The translations under genes were made by a program, and so were the position numbers. From NCBI GenBank assembly GCA_026120185.1, contig JANUWF010003379.1:1456001-1520000 (forward strand): a stretch of 64,000 nucleotides of DNA, read 5' to 3'. The DNA is from Voacanga thouarsii. Its lineage: Eukaryota; Streptophyta; Magnoliopsida; Gentianales; Apocynaceae. This document shows positions 21,923 through 33,698 of this stretch, piece by piece; positions within the stretch are counted from its first letter, which is position 1; each line of letters begins with the position of its first letter. Below the pieces are notes generated by a model that had not been told where the DNA came from, searched no databases, and saw only the letters and a program-made list of their open reading frames with translations.

Positions 21923-22640
21923 AACTCTATATATTTTGTTGAACAGACTTGTCAACCACGTAATACTTATCTCTCCTAAACGCTTCCAAACCTCAATCGG
22001 TATACTATCCGGTCCCACTGATTTTTTTGTTCTCATTCTTTTAAGGGCATCTCGAACTTCATACTTCTGAATACAACGAATACATACACGGTTAACCTCT
22101 TCATTAGAAATCGCCAGGCTACCTACACTCGGAACTTGGACTTGACTTCCGTTAAATAACTTATAAAAATAAGACCTCTATCTTTCTTTTATTTTTTCGT
22201 CCTTAACCAAAACTATGTGGTTGTCGTCCTTTATACATTTCATCACACCGATATCTCTCGTTTTCTTTTGCCTGTAACGCGCCAGTGGTGTCTAATTTTT
22301 CATATAAATCCTTGTAAACTATAGGTCTTGCTTTTCTAACAACTTTTTTAGCTTTTCTTTGCATGACCTTATATTTTTCAAAATTTTCATCACTCCTGCA
22401 CTTCCCTAAGTTTCTATAGCACTCTCTTTTACTTCTTATGGCTTCTTTCACTTCGTTGTTCCACCACGACACATCCTTGTTTAGAGGTACTCTTCCTTTA
22501 GATTCACCAAGCACTTCCTTAGATACTATCCTAATACATTGAGCCATCTTTTTCCACATAGTATTTGGATCCGAATTCATATTAGACGACCAGTAATCCG
22601 CCTCAACTACCTTATTGACAAAGGCTATTCTTTCATCCCC
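21923..22640 (-). pseudogene. LINE endonuclease-RT linker and RT N-terminus
   Basis: 22203-22580 is open (125 codons): 'KEVLGESKGRVPLNKDVSWWNNEVKEAIRSKRECYRNL' is the conserved linker of plant RTE proteins. From 22200 to 21925 homology continues out of frame toward the RT N-terminus ('GPDSIPIEVWKRL'-like text near 21990). Confidence 0.8.
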
Positions 22641-23601
22641 CTAAAGCTTCCACCACTTGATCTTAAGGTCAACTTGATGATTCCACTGCTTACTCTTTTT
22701 TCTAAAATTAAAATCGAGGGCCAACAGCCTATGTTGTGTAACTACACTCTCGCCTAGAATAACTTTACAATCCGTACAACTACTACGAAACATATGCCTC
22801 ATAATAAAGAAGTCTATCTTACTGGCATTTAAACTGCTTTTAAAGGTCACTAAGTGAGAATCTCTCTTCTTAAACCAGGTGTTTGCTATGGTCAAATCAT
22901 AAGCTAAGGCAAAGTTAAGAATAGCAGTTTCTGCTTCATTTCTAACTTTGAAATCCTGACCTCCATAAACACTTTCAAACCTGCTCTGATCAGTACCCAC
23001 ATGTCTGTTTAGATTATCACCAATAAAAAGCTTTTCTACACTCTGTACAATCTTATCTAAATCATCCCAAAACATCCTTGAGTCCCACTTGTGGCACATA
23101 TGCACTAATAACAGTAGTAATCTTGCCACCAATCATGATCTTGATGCCTAAAATCCTATTATTCTTCCTTTATACTTCAACTATATCATCAATAAACTTA
23201 CGGTCAATAATAATCTTGACTCCATTTCTATTCCTAACTCTATATGAATACCAACGCTTATAACCCCATGGAGCTACTACTCTCGCCTTCTCACCTATCC
23301 ATTTAGTTTTCTGAAGAAATAAAATGCTAATCTTTCTCCTCTACATAACCTTAACTAGTTCTATCAATCTACTGATCAAAGATCCTATATTCCATGTAGC
23401 TAGACAGATCCTATCACTATAGACTGTCTTTTTTACCCTATACCATTGCATATTTGACACCGTATTCAGGGACCGACATAGCGCGTTGCTCCTGGACAAC
23501 GACCTAACAGCCCTCGCATATTTATCACTACACTCAGGTCTAGGAAGTGCAACATGTCGCTGAGTAGGGAACGCCCCCACGAAATTAATCGATTGGTTCA
23601 T
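22641..23601 (-). pseudogene. LINE AP-endonuclease domain, catalytic Glu lost
   Basis: 23341-23601 ends 'RICLATWNIGSLISRLIELVKVM', the start of the APE-type domain. Next, about 23290-23325 reads 'LFLQKTKWIG', where the family has QETKW: the metal-binding Glu is Lys (codon AAA, plus 23308-23310). 22641-23132 carries the C-terminal half ('RSSCTDCKVILGESVVTQHRLLALDF'), including the 'QHRLL' equivalent of the catalytic His block. Several frameshifts. The intact protein nicks target DNA to prime reverse transcription. Confidence 0.85.
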
Positions 23602-23727
23602 ATCATAGATGTAACTCTATTTTACACTGGCCGTCACAAGTCTTACCGCAACTCTCCTCCTTTATTTGGACATGAGACCGGTAATAAACACCTCAGACAA
23701 AGCCCACGAAACTCACAGGTGGAGTTA

Positions 23728-23741
23728 TGCAATAGCTCCCT
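23728..23741. repeat. LINE target-site duplication, right copy
   Basis: TGCAATAGCTCCCT; see 18894-18907. Copia D RNase H resumes here. Confidence 0.85.
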
Positions 23742-24657
23742 GCTGCAATATATTCAGCCTCGGGTGTGGATAATGATACATAAGCTTATTTTTTGCTATG
23801 CCATGACATTAGAGAATGTTCAAGAAATTGACAATGCCCGCTAGTGCTTTTTTGTTCAATTTTATAATCTGCATAGTCTGCATCAGTGTAGTCTATAAGA
23901 TCAAAGGTATTAGTACGAGGATACCATAAACCATAGTAATATGTTTTAACTAAATATCTAAGAATGCGTTTCACGGCACATAAGTGAGATTCCTTTAGAC
24001 ACGATTGAAATCTGGCACAAAGGTAAAATGAAAACATAATGCCTGGTCGGCTAGCAGTAGAATATAGTAAACTCCCAATCATACCTCTATATTTTGATTC
24101 GTCCACTTTCTTACCCTTTTCATCCTTGTCAAGCTTTAGAGAAGTGCTCATAGGTGTACAGATTTATTTGGCTTCATTCATACTGAACCTTTTGAGTAGT
24201 TCCTTAGTGTACTTAGCTTAATTTAGAAAAATTCCATCATTGGTTTGTTTAATTTCCAATCCGAGGAAAAAGTTGAGTTCTCCCATCATGCTCATCTCGA
24301 ATTCTTACTGTATAGTCTTGGCAAACATCTTACACAAGGATTTATTAGTAGCACCAAAAATGATATCATCAACATAAATTTGGACAATGAGAAGATCATC
24401 AAAATTTTCTAATTTAACAAACAGTGTAGTATCAATCAAGCCTCTTGAAAAACCTTTTAAGACTAAGAATCCACTAAGCCTTTCATACCAAGCTCGTAGG
24501 GCTTGTTTTAAACTATAAAGAGCCTTTTAGAGTTTGAAAACGTGATTTGAAAAGTGCTTATGAATAAACCTGGAGGGTGTTCTACATATACCTCTTCTTC
24601 AATAAAACCATTCAAAAATGCACTTTTAACATCCATTTGATAAAGCATAAAATTTTT
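23742..24657 (-). pseudogene. Copia D reverse transcriptase C-terminus and RNase H
   Basis: 23786-24151 (121 codons) spans 'KVDESKYRGMIGSLLYSTASRPGIMF' to 'STSGHCQFLEHSLMSWHSKK', the RT-RNase H joint with the RNase H DxD-type 'DYTDADYAD'. RT catalytic box YVDDIIFGATN is intact at about 24344-24376. Stops occur around 24160-24340 and 24520. Typical SIRE/Tork wording. Confidence 0.85.
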
Positions 24658-24942
24658 TTAAGATGCAAAGGCAAGTAGTATTCTTATGGACTCTAATCTA
24701 ATAACGGGAGCAAATGTATCGTCATAGTTAATGCCCTCTTCTTGATTGAATCCTTGGGCAATAAGTCTAGCTTTATTTCTAATCATCATTCCATGTTCAT
24801 CAAGTTTATTTCTAAAAATCCACTTGGTACCAATAACCAAATGGTCAAGTGGTCTAGGGATGAGTTTCCAAACTTGATTTTTCTCAAATTGGTTTAGCTC
24901 TTCTTGCATAGTTAGTATCCAAAAATCATCATGTAAGGCCAT
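24658..24942 (-). pseudogene. Copia D reverse transcriptase N-terminus (open 94 codons)
   Basis: 'FEKNQVWKLIPRPLDHLVIGTKWIFRNKLDEHG', 'ARLIAQGFNQEEGINYDDTFAPVIRLESIRILLAFAS': the standard copia RVT_2 N-terminal motifs. The frame closes at 24658 just before 'MDVKSAF'-like sequence, which continues out of frame. Confidence 0.88.
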
Positions 24943-25252
24943 ATCAATACATTTAGATTCAATACTAAAGAGTAAAGCAAAATTGTCTACAAAATGCCGT
25001 CTAGTTTTGACTCCACAGCTAGGATCACCAATAATTTGCTCTTTTGGATGACCAATTTTGTACTTCCAATCTTTTGGTAACCCTTGATCAGTAAGCTCTT
25101 CAGTTTCTTACTTACTTTGTTCTACTTGTAGCTTTTCCAATTCTTCTTCTTTGGCATGAATGTCCAGTGATGGAGCTTTGTGCTGTTCTTTACCTTTTTA
25201 TTTTGAAATCCCTACATCATCGTAATCTTTTCTTAATGTATAAATGTTAGAT

Positions 25253-26254
25253 TCATAAAAAAAAAAAAAAAAAAACATGTACGGATTCTTCTACACATAG
25301 AGTTCTCTTATTGTACACTCTATATACCTTTTTCTTAGAAGAGTATCCAAGGAGTATAACTTCTTTGGATTTGCTATCAAAATTTTCAAAATTATCTCGG
25401 GTATTAAGAATAAAACATTTGCAACAAAATACTTTAAAATAGGAAATTGATGGAGTTTTGTCAAACATAAGCTCAACAGGTGTTTTTCTCATAAAAGGTC
25501 TCAGCATGACTTGATTAACAATATAACATACTGTATTGACAGTTTCAGCTCAAAACTATTTTGGAAGGGAGTTTTCACAAATCATGGATCTAGCCATTTC
25601 TTGCAAAGTTCTATTTTTCCTTTCAATAATACCGTTTTATTGAAGGGTTTTAGCGGCTGAAAAGTTGTGAAAGACTCTATTCTTATCACAAAAAAAAAAA
25701 GAGGGTAAACTCATTATTACAAAATTTTCTACCATTGTCACTCTTAATAAAAATCAATTTGCATCCAATAGCGTTTTGGACACGCTTGAGTAATCTAGAG
25801 AATTTAAAAAATACCTTAACTTTTTGTCCGAGAAACAAGGTCCAAGTAAATTTTCAGAAATCATTTACTAGAACATAAGCATACCTTTTCCCACTAAAGC
25901 TAGTGGTCTTCATCGGTCCAAACAAATCCATATGTATTAATTCAAGGGGTTTTATGTGGAAATCATTTTTTTTTTACTTAAAAGAGGTTTTGATCTATTT
26001 ATCAAATTGGAATGTATTACATATTTTATTTTTATCAAACTTCATTTGGGTAAACCCCTAACAAGCTCTTTTGAGGATAGTTTGTTTAGCAAATTAAATG
26101 ATGCTTGGCCTAGTCTTCTATACCAAAGATAGCCATCATTATCATGCACAGAAAGACATCTAATATCATGAGACATAAGATCATTAAGGTAGAATACATA
26201 TATATTCCCAACACAGTTAACAAAAAAAATTATTTTATTACTTAAGTTGTCCAT
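25253..26254 (-). pseudogene. Copia D integrase
   Basis: 26042-26254 holds the GAG-pre-integrase/HHCC region: 'LWYRRLGQASFNLLNKLSSKELVRGLPK', where the family has LWHRRLGHAS; both zinc His are replaced (Tyr, Gln). 25510-26040 contains the core with several stops and an A-rich expansion at 25688-25699. 25253-25507 is the C-terminal part 'KTPVELMFDKTPSISYFKVFCCKCFILNTRDN' to 'RTLCVEESVHV', followed by a long A-tract at 25258-25276 (a poly-Phe run on minus). Clearly inactive. Confidence 0.85.
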
Positions 26255-26389
26255 AATAGAGCAAGAATCTTTCTTGAAAATAATTTTGTAACCATTGTCA
26301 CATAATTGACTAATGCTAAGTAAGTTGTATTTCAGCTCATCAATAAATAAAACTTATTTGATAATGATTGAAGATTATTTACTAATGTT

Positions 26390-26530
26390 ACATATGCCAA
26401 GTATCTTTCCTTCCTTTTTGTCTCCAAAGGTAACAAATCCATTATTTGTAGATTGAACATCTTCTAATAAGACTGCATTGTCGGTCATATGTCTTGAGCA
26501 TCCACGATCCAAGAAGCACTTTGTGAAGCT
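26390..26530 (-). pseudogene. Copia D protease
   Basis: One clean frame reads 'CFLDRGCSRHMTDNAVLLED' and continues to 'FVTFGDKKEGKILGIC'. The Sirevirus motif is LDSGCSRHMTGD; the catalytic Asp-Ser-Gly reads Asp-Arg-Gly here, which should abolish activity. Confidence 0.75.
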
Positions 26531-26633
26531 CATTTTCTCCAGTGAATGTATCTATACATGAGATGGGAGAGTGATTTTTAGTACCCATATCTTCTTGGGT
26601 CCATAGGGGTTAGTATTGCTTTTTTTTAATTCC

Positions 26634-27187
26634 CTAATTAGTTTTCATTCCTAATCCAATACTTTTTTCTAATATGACACCTAGATATATTGTGTCCATT
26701 TTTACCACAATAAGTACAACAAGTGTAATTTCTATTTGAGTAGCTAGCTTTCGCAAAATAAGACTTTTGTTTTCCTGTTTTGTGTATATTATCATAGCCA
26801 ATGCCATTTCTGTTTCCAGCCATCCTTTAAACTCCAAGAAGTTTATTCAGGTTGCTTCAGCTATCAGTGAATTTTTCAATACAATTAGTGAGATCATCAA
26901 CTTTCATTTTCATATTATCAAATTCACAGATCATGACTTCAAGAGATGAGACTTTATCATACAAATATTTATTCTCAAGAGTAGAACAGTTCAAGAAAGG
27001 AGAAAAGATTTCTTTTTCAAATTCAAGTAGCACATGGAGTCAAGAAGATTTTTGTTCTCACTTATTAGATTGTCATTCTCATTTGATAATGAATCAATTT
27101 TCACCTTTATTTCTTTGTTACTTTTCAACAGTCTTTTTAGTTCACGGAACATATCAATAAGAAGTGCATTTGGATCAACTAACACGT
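26634..27187 (-). pseudogene. Copia D gag C-terminal part (coiled coil, zinc knuckle)
   Basis: 26991-27185 is a Leu/Asn/Lys-rich heptad segment ('IKVKIDSLSNENDNLISENKNLL'-type), the coiled coil typical of Sirevirus Gag. 26638-26823 contains one CCHC knuckle, CTYCGKNGHNISRC, complete. The N-terminal two-thirds of gag is missing; recognisable sequence stops at about 27187. Confidence 0.8.
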
Positions 27188-27232
27188 GTTAATCAATAAG
27201 TCAAAAATGACAACTACTTCTTATACTTATAT

Positions 27233-27355
27233 TAAATTAATATAGTTATATTAAATAACAATAGTTGCATTTAATGAACATATATAGATAAATATATATC
27301 TATATGGATACGATCTTAAATGATTATTAGATTAATTAATTGTATATATAAATGC

Positions 27356-27393
<38 letters not shown>

Positions 27394-27465
27394 CTTATAG
27401 TTTTATTAAATGAATATAGTTATACTAAATAGCTATAGTTGTATTTAAGGAATATATATAGATAA

Positions 27466-27471
<6 letters not shown>
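27233..27471. repeat. Direct duplication of a 68-bp AT-rich unit
   Basis: 27233-27300 and 27404-27471 both read 'ttaaat(g/t)aatatagttata' ... 'tatatagataaatatatat' with few differences; the second runs straight into the (TG)n. Confidence 0.75.

Positions 27472-27472
<1 letters not shown>

Positions 27473-27499
<27 letters not shown>
27473..27499. repeat. (TG)n microsatellite
   Basis: About 13 TG units, followed by 'taataaaccataa', a flank resembled at 48620. Confidence 0.9.
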
Positions 27500-27503
<4 letters not shown>

Positions 27504-28540
27504 AACCATAACATAGATAATTTATACACAATAATATAATTATATAGATTTTTATCGTATATAATTTATAAATTACAACAATAGCATTATATATATATAT
27601 ATATATATCAATCATATGTATATAAATATATATTTATAGTATATATAAAACAATTTGTATAGCATGATATTTTAAATAATTATACCAGGGTAAAATTGTT
27701 GAAAATAATAATATATAATTATAGTAGAAATAATTGCCGTCTTCCTGTTTTACTTTGTCATGATGATACATAAGCCAGATCTTGTAGAATTTTCTCCCCG
27801 CCATTCTTCTTGGCTCTTCAATTTTTTTTCCCATTAAATGATCATCAATGTTCATAAATTCTTCAATAATTTTTGTTTGGCTCTGATTCTTTTATCGAAA
27901 CCTAGGATTCCAAAATACTTACCCATTATCTATCGTGATCTTTTTTCCAGATTCCATTCTATGGCTCCTCGATTTTGTCACCCAATTAAATCAACATTAT
28001 GCTTCTTAGTTTCTTAGCTTCATAGATTGTTCTATGATTTTGGAATCAATCTGAATATCTGTCAAAATTATTTAATGTCAATAAATCTATTTTTCTAAGG
28101 ACGAGGCATCTGAAGAAAATGAATCGGCTTCAAGAAGATGAAATGGCTTCTACATCTAGTAAATTCATTGTTCTTGATGGATGGTTATGAGTTTGTTATT
28201 ATATATAAATATGTGGTGGGTATAATAGAAGTGTACAACTTGGGAAATTATAGTTATTGTAAAGCATAACAAAAAATGAAGAACTTTACTGGAACTAGAA
28301 GAGCACAGAATTGTTGGTTTTAAGTTACTGGTATAGCTAGAGAAAGATCTCAATATGTGTACCTTAATGAATTGAATTAGGGAAAGTAATATAAAAGAGT
28401 CATTTTTAGAATTATTTAGATGTGGGATAGCTATAATGCTCAAAGACCGGGAGAATTAATGAGTATGAATTTTTTGGTCTTGGATGCAAAGGCATATTTA
28501 TTTCCTGTTATTTTATTATAATTTGTGTATCTGTTAAAAT

Positions 28541-28650
<110 letters not shown>

Positions 28651-28651
<1 letters not shown>

Positions 28652-28730
28652 TAACAAGAAATTATTTTTTTGGTACTATTAAAATTTCAGATCTTTATAT
28701 ATCTATTAACAAGAAATTATTTTTTTGTAG
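28651..28730. repeat. Short direct repeat
   Basis: 'taacaagaaattattttttt' occurs at about 28651 and again at about 28707. Confidence 0.8.
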
Positions 28731-28732
28731 GA

Positions 28733-31390
28733 AAACATGAGACATTGTGTTATTAGGAGGAAATTATTCTTGATTTTCAAAATTGCATTGAAGACGGCAA
28801 TTTTTACATCATGCAAAATTTTAATCTTCAGAGCCCTAGGCCAAATTACAGAGTATTAAGTGAATATTTACAAATTTTACTTGACAGAAGCACCTATATA
28901 GAACAAGTAATTGAGGACTTACCAGATATTCCAAGACATAAATTAAGATTTCTTACATTCAAAGAGATTGAAACTCGGGTTGGAGATATTAGTCTATTAG
29001 TTGGTAACAATCTTGAACATGTTAACTGTTACACACTTGAACATAAATCCAAGTGCTTTTTTTACCCCCCAAGTTTTATTATTAGGTTTTTATGGTATGA
29101 TTGGAACCTGGTTAGCCCATACATCCGTATGCCAATTCATCTTCTTTGCATCCCCCATTTCATTTAAACCATTCATTATGTGCATAAGTTATTGTAGCAT
29201 CATGCTAATGAATTGTGCTAAATTTTGTTAGAAGTTGTTAGACATCACACATTTATATATGTTTCTTTACTTTGATTGCAAAATATGAGACAAGTAAACG
29301 TTTGCTTGTTGATTGAATGGGTAGTTCCTCAAGTGGTATTGTTTTTTAACTATTTTTCAATTAATCATGACTGCCAACGTGTGTTCATAACAGACTTTGA
29401 ATGGAAACATTATTCTCTGCATCCTCTAAGTCATTTTCCCCATCTATTATTTACATAAGAATTAATTGCATGAAACCTACAATTCTTTTGTGAAATATTA
29501 ATAGCATAGAGCTTTGGTTCAAAGCTTTTTGTTCTAAGCTCCTGCTATTATGAATGCATGAAAAATGTGATGAATTCTATAAACCAGTTGAAAATTTACT
29601 AAGAATTTGATGACTATTGAAAATTTATTGTTGCATTGTTATAGAGTAGAGATGCTTTACTACTCATCTAATGCAAAAAAAAAAAAAAAAAAGCTTTTTA
29701 TAATTATATTGTTGTTTAGAGGTTAATTTGTGTGTAGCGATAAAAGAATATACACGAAAAATCTATTATCACAGTGGAAAGTTGAATATGAATATAGTAT
29801 TAGGAAAAAAAAAAAAGAAGAAGAATTTGTGATAAAAAATTTGCAGTTTCCTCTGTCATTTCATGCAAATGATTTGCAGGTAATGTTATCTCAAGAGTCT
29901 AGGTGAGGTTTTTGCTTAAACTGCAAGGTTAACTATAAATCTTTTAGCCTGCTTAATTCTTTGCTATGCTAAAATGAAGATTAATTGAGAAAAGAATTGC
30001 TTTCCTGCATTGTGTGCAAAGCTATGCTTATTTGAAATAGTTCATTATTGCCAAGTTAAGCTCATAACAGATTTTGAATATAGAACAGTTTATTGCCCAA
30101 GTCATTTGTCTCATTTGTTTTTTGCTTATGTTGATGAAACATGATACCTAGAATTGTTTTGTGAAATGTGGTTAATATAGTACTACTCATTGAATGGCTT
30201 CTTGATTATGAATCCCGTTTAAAAAAAAAGAAGAAAAGAATTGCTAAGAAACTATTGCAGTGAGATTTGTCATGTCATGAAAATTACTTCATATCATGAG
30301 GATATTGTACATTGATTTATGTTGTGAACACAAGCAATTTCCTCTGTCATTTCATGTAAAGATTTTCAAGTAATGGAAATCCAAGAGTGTAGGTGAGGAT
30401 TCTGATTAAATCTGTTGATGCTAGGTTAACTATGAACCTATACAGGAAAGAAGTTTTATCTACTTTCATAAAAATAAAATAAAAAAAAGAATAGACAGTA
30501 ATATTCGTCTATTCAATGGATGCTTGAAAAAAAAAAAACAAATCTTTAAGGCTGTTCAAAATATTCTGAAATCTTGGAGCTGTTAAACTCTTTTTCAAGG
30601 GTAAAATGAAAATTACCAGACATGTAGAATAACTTTCTTGCATTTTGTGCGAAGCTATGTTTTATTTGAAATGGTTTATTATTGCCAAGTTGAGTTCATT
30701 TGTTATCCGCCTAAGTTGATGAAGCATGATGCCTTCATTTTCCTATGGAAAACAATTAATATTGTAATGATCATTGAATGGATCCTTATTATAAATGCAG
30801 AAGAAAAAAAAAGAACTACTATGTAACAGCTGCCATGTGCTTCATCATACCATTTAAAATCCTTTATTTTATGAGCATATTCCACACTAATATATGTTGC
30901 GAATATTATTATAATGAGAATGTTTGTTAACATTTATAAGGAATTTACAAATTATGACAACAACGCTTGGTGAATATATATATTTTCTCCCATTTTTCCC
31001 CTTCACATGTCATTGGCATGATTACAGGAGTATCAGCTACTGAACAAAGGAGTCGAATGGGGCACCATATTGATTTACAATTCATAACCATCAAGGATCA
31101 CAAGTAAGATTTGCTATGTTTCATGTTCTGTAAGATGACATATATCTATTACTTATTGAAATCATTCCTAACTATAGTTGAAAGGAATTATGAGTAACAT
31201 TATGGGGGGAACATGCTAAAGCTATACAAAATGTAGAAGTTCTTAGTAGCTAGGCTATGTAGATTAGAATTTTTACATCAATGATAATGAAGAATGATCA
31301 AGAACATGCATTAATGTCGAGTAGCAGTGCAACAAAGATCTATATTAACTTGCAACTATCTAAGGTCGACAACTTTTGACAAATGTATGT
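28733..31390 (+). pseudogene. RPA1-like (DUF223 / OB-fold) Helitron companion gene
   Basis: Exon 1, 28733-29003: 'MRHCVIRRKLFLIFKIA', then after a one-base frame change 'DGNFYIMQNFNL', 'RPNYRVLSEYL' and 'DLPDIPRHKLRFLTFKEIETRVGD', the first OB fold of plant Helitron-associated RPA-like proteins. It ends at a GT donor (29004). Exon 2, 31028-31103, after an ATTACAG acceptor: 'GVSATEQRSRMGHHIDLQFITIKDH', ending at GTAAGA. Exon 3, from about 31178: 'VTLWGEHAKAIQNVEVLSS' and, after two stops in the same frame, 'SSSSATKIYINLQLSKVDNF', then a TGA. These are ssDNA-binding OB-fold signatures (VTLWG, SATKIYIN). RPA-like proteins are thought to coat ssDNA during rolling-circle transposition. C-terminal exons are uncertain. 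Confidence 0.75.
29360..30800. repeat. Degenerate direct repeats inside the RPA-like intron
   Basis: A unit around 'ttgccaagtt(a/g)ag' ... 'ttgatgaa(a/g)catgat' ... 'attgaatgg' occurs at about 30046-30217 and 30677-30800, with a weaker copy at 29360-29520. A second unit 'tttcctctgtcatttcatg' ... 'tctaggtgagg' is at about 29848-29940 and 30337-30440. Spacing is about 490-640 bp. Non-coding. Confidence 0.6.
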
Positions 31391-32480
31391 GACAATCTAT
31401 ATCCTCTGAAAATTTTTGTGCAAAAAAAAAAAAAAAAAAAAGATTTCATATCATGATCTCAAAATAACATTTCCTTGTATTTGGGTTAAAGTGGCGTGAA
31501 AATAATCAGAATGCAGAAACAACAACAAAATTGAGTATCACATCCGTTAGTTAACTACATAGCAGTATGAGAGAAGCAAGAAAATTTCGGCTGAACTAAA
31601 TGAAATCATTGAGAGTGGAGAAAGAATGGTATGATTTAGCCTTTTAATTATTTATGCTTTTGCCACCTTGAAAAAATCTGCAGAATGAATGTTTAATGTA
31701 TAAACCAACTAATTCTGTTCCAAAATTTACTATTGCATTAGGATAAATCATACTATTGTTGCATTATCGTCTTGGACATTAACACATACAATGGATGAAG
31801 ATATAATTCATGCACAAGATGTAGAAAGAAGCTCAAAGTATAGGGAAAGAAAATGGAAAGAAATTAGCATGTGACTCATGTATTAGAACAGAAGATTATC
31901 CAAATGTAAAGTATTAATAATATGTAGAAATATATACTGTTTAGAAACTAATTTATTTTCATCCATATAAACAAATACATATTCTGAAATTTGCAACATG
32001 TATATATCGAGTTGAAGTGATTATTGCTGATCACACCATGTAAGGACATTTCTTATTATTTGATAGAGATATTGAGTAGATTGTGGGATTTCAAACCAAA
32101 CAATTATCTCAAAAAGTTGTTGAGGTGAATATCATACTTTACGAATGTTTTGTGAAAATATGTCAATGCTATTAGATATTCCTATAAGGATGCAAAGTTT
32201 TTATTTGCGTGGATCTTTTTGTTCGCAATATAGGAAGGAAAACTGATGATACTATTCCTGGACTATTGAAGAATGTAATAGGCAGAAGTTATATATATGC
32301 CAAGTCAAATTCATTAAACATACGCGAGGCCAATTAATAGAGGATTTACTATTAATCAAGTATACGAATCATTTGATATAGTTGACAAAAATGAAAGTTA
32401 TACAAAGGTTAAAATACACACACACACACACACACATATACACATATACATATAGTTTTGCTAACACACATGTTCTTTTT
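31391..32480. other. No recognisable gene; possible intron
   Basis: AT-rich. Poly-A at 31423-31441 and (AC)n at 32416-32435. I see no OB-fold or zinc-finger text here. Confidence 0.5.
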
Positions 32481-32483
32481 GAA

Positions 32484-32760
32484 GGCTATTTTAGAATCTG
32501 AAAAACAATCAGAAGTTGGAGAAGAAAAAGACATGGAGAACATACTTGAGACTAAAACACCAACCAACAAGACAAGAAAAGAATAGGGTGTCCACAGTAT
32601 GAATAATAGCAATGTGTTTTCTTTAGCATTGGAAATGTTGATGCTATTTGAACTAAATATGATCTTCTATTTTATAGATCACACATTAGTGGAGACAATA
32701 AACAGACCCCTAATTTTCTTACAAAAGGAGCAAATAAAAGAAGGAAGCCCATGTAAAAAA
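32484..32760 (+). other. Possible C-terminal exons of the RPA-like gene
   Basis: An open, charged stretch 'ILESEKQSEVGEEKDMENIL..' follows a 'tttgaag' acceptor-like site at 32478-32484 and ends at a TAG (32585). A second stretch 'SGDNKQTPNFLTKGANKRRKPM' ends in TAA at about 32757. The position and charge suit the tail of an RPA-like protein, but no family motif supports it. Confidence 0.25.
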
Positions 32761-33698
32761 AGACAATAGATAACATTGATAAATAAGTGTCTGAGATTTG
32801 ATGTTTCAGTGGATTCAGATTACTATAGACATAATATTGCTAGACTTAGTATTTTAATATGTGGTATTTGTTAGCCCATTTTGTTAGTATTGAACCATTC
32901 TCTGATGTTGACAAAAGTTATTGATATAGAATAATAAGTATAAAGTTTAAATTTCTAAAATTGCAGCCCAAGATCTGCTTTGATTTATTTATAAGTTTCA
33001 TATGTGTATTGAAAGATTGCTACATTAGAATTATGCATCAAGTATAAGAACAGACACATGTGACATGATATCTATTCTTATTCAATACAGTGTTCTGAAT
33101 TTGCATAGGCAGAATGTGTTTTGCAGCAGTAACATTGAACACCTTAACTCAGAGTATAGTAGTTGGCCGTATGATTGCTTTCTGATGTCAGTGTCATAAA
33201 CTAATTGTTGGTGAGATTTGAGATGTCAATTCTATTTACATGGATTATGTATCTTTTGTTGAAGATTGCTCCATCAAAGGATGCATTGTCTATGGCAAAG
33301 AAGAAGTCCAACAACATCAAGTTCTAAAAAACTATAAGGTAATTGTCTACAAATATTGATGCATAAATAAAAATATTAGTTGAGTGTTTTGCCTTTGTGA
33401 GGAAACAATGACATTCTCTTATTTTTTGGAGGTTGTTTTACATGAAGAAACTAATATACTTGGTTATAGTTAGCACTCTGAAGACAGTGAATAGGAATGA
33501 CTTGTTCTGATATCTTTGATAGGAAAATAGCCTTACAAATTTGGTATAGTATGACATTAAAGTGTTGAATGATATTGCAGGATGTTATGCTAACTTTATT
33601 TCCATAAGCCATACAAAAAGTGTAGTCTCCACCTAAGTAATAGGACTACTATATCATTGGTTAATTGTGCTACTTTTTGTAACATTCTAATTTTGCTC

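Larger units (their letters stand above)
18908..23727 (-). mobile_element. RTE-type LINE, near full length
   Basis: Bounded by 14-bp TSDs. The left end on plus is (ACA)n, that is a minus-strand (TTG)n tail, the known 3' end of plant RTE elements, and next to it is the family 3' block ('agagttggctacatgaacc'). Protein order on minus is AP endonuclease then RT then C-terminal domain. Removing the 1620-bp solo LTR and its 5-bp TSD leaves about 3.2 kb, the usual RTE length, so the element is probably complete but full of stops. It is inserted in copia D. Confidence 0.9.
15195..27187 (-). mobile_element. Copia D: Sirevirus-like Ty1/copia with extra 3' ORF
   Basis: Minus-strand order: partial gag with coiled coil and zinc knuckle (26600-27187), protease (about 26390-26530), integrase (25253-26254), RT-RNase H (23742-24942 and 18590-18893), a third ORF (16458-18055), a repeat-rich 3' region and a PPT at 15303-15314. 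The gag coiled coil, the ORF after pol and the AAGGGGGAG-type PPT are Sirevirus (SIRE1/Maximus) traits. The 3' LTR is cut by copia B after about 100 bp. The 5' LTR, leader and gag N-terminus are absent, similarity ending at about 27187. An RTE LINE splits RNase H. Confidence 0.85.

Noticed and set aside
28165..28443. 92-codon minus frame
   Set aside because: Low-complexity Ile/Ser/Phe composition of AT-rich DNA; no homologue recalled.
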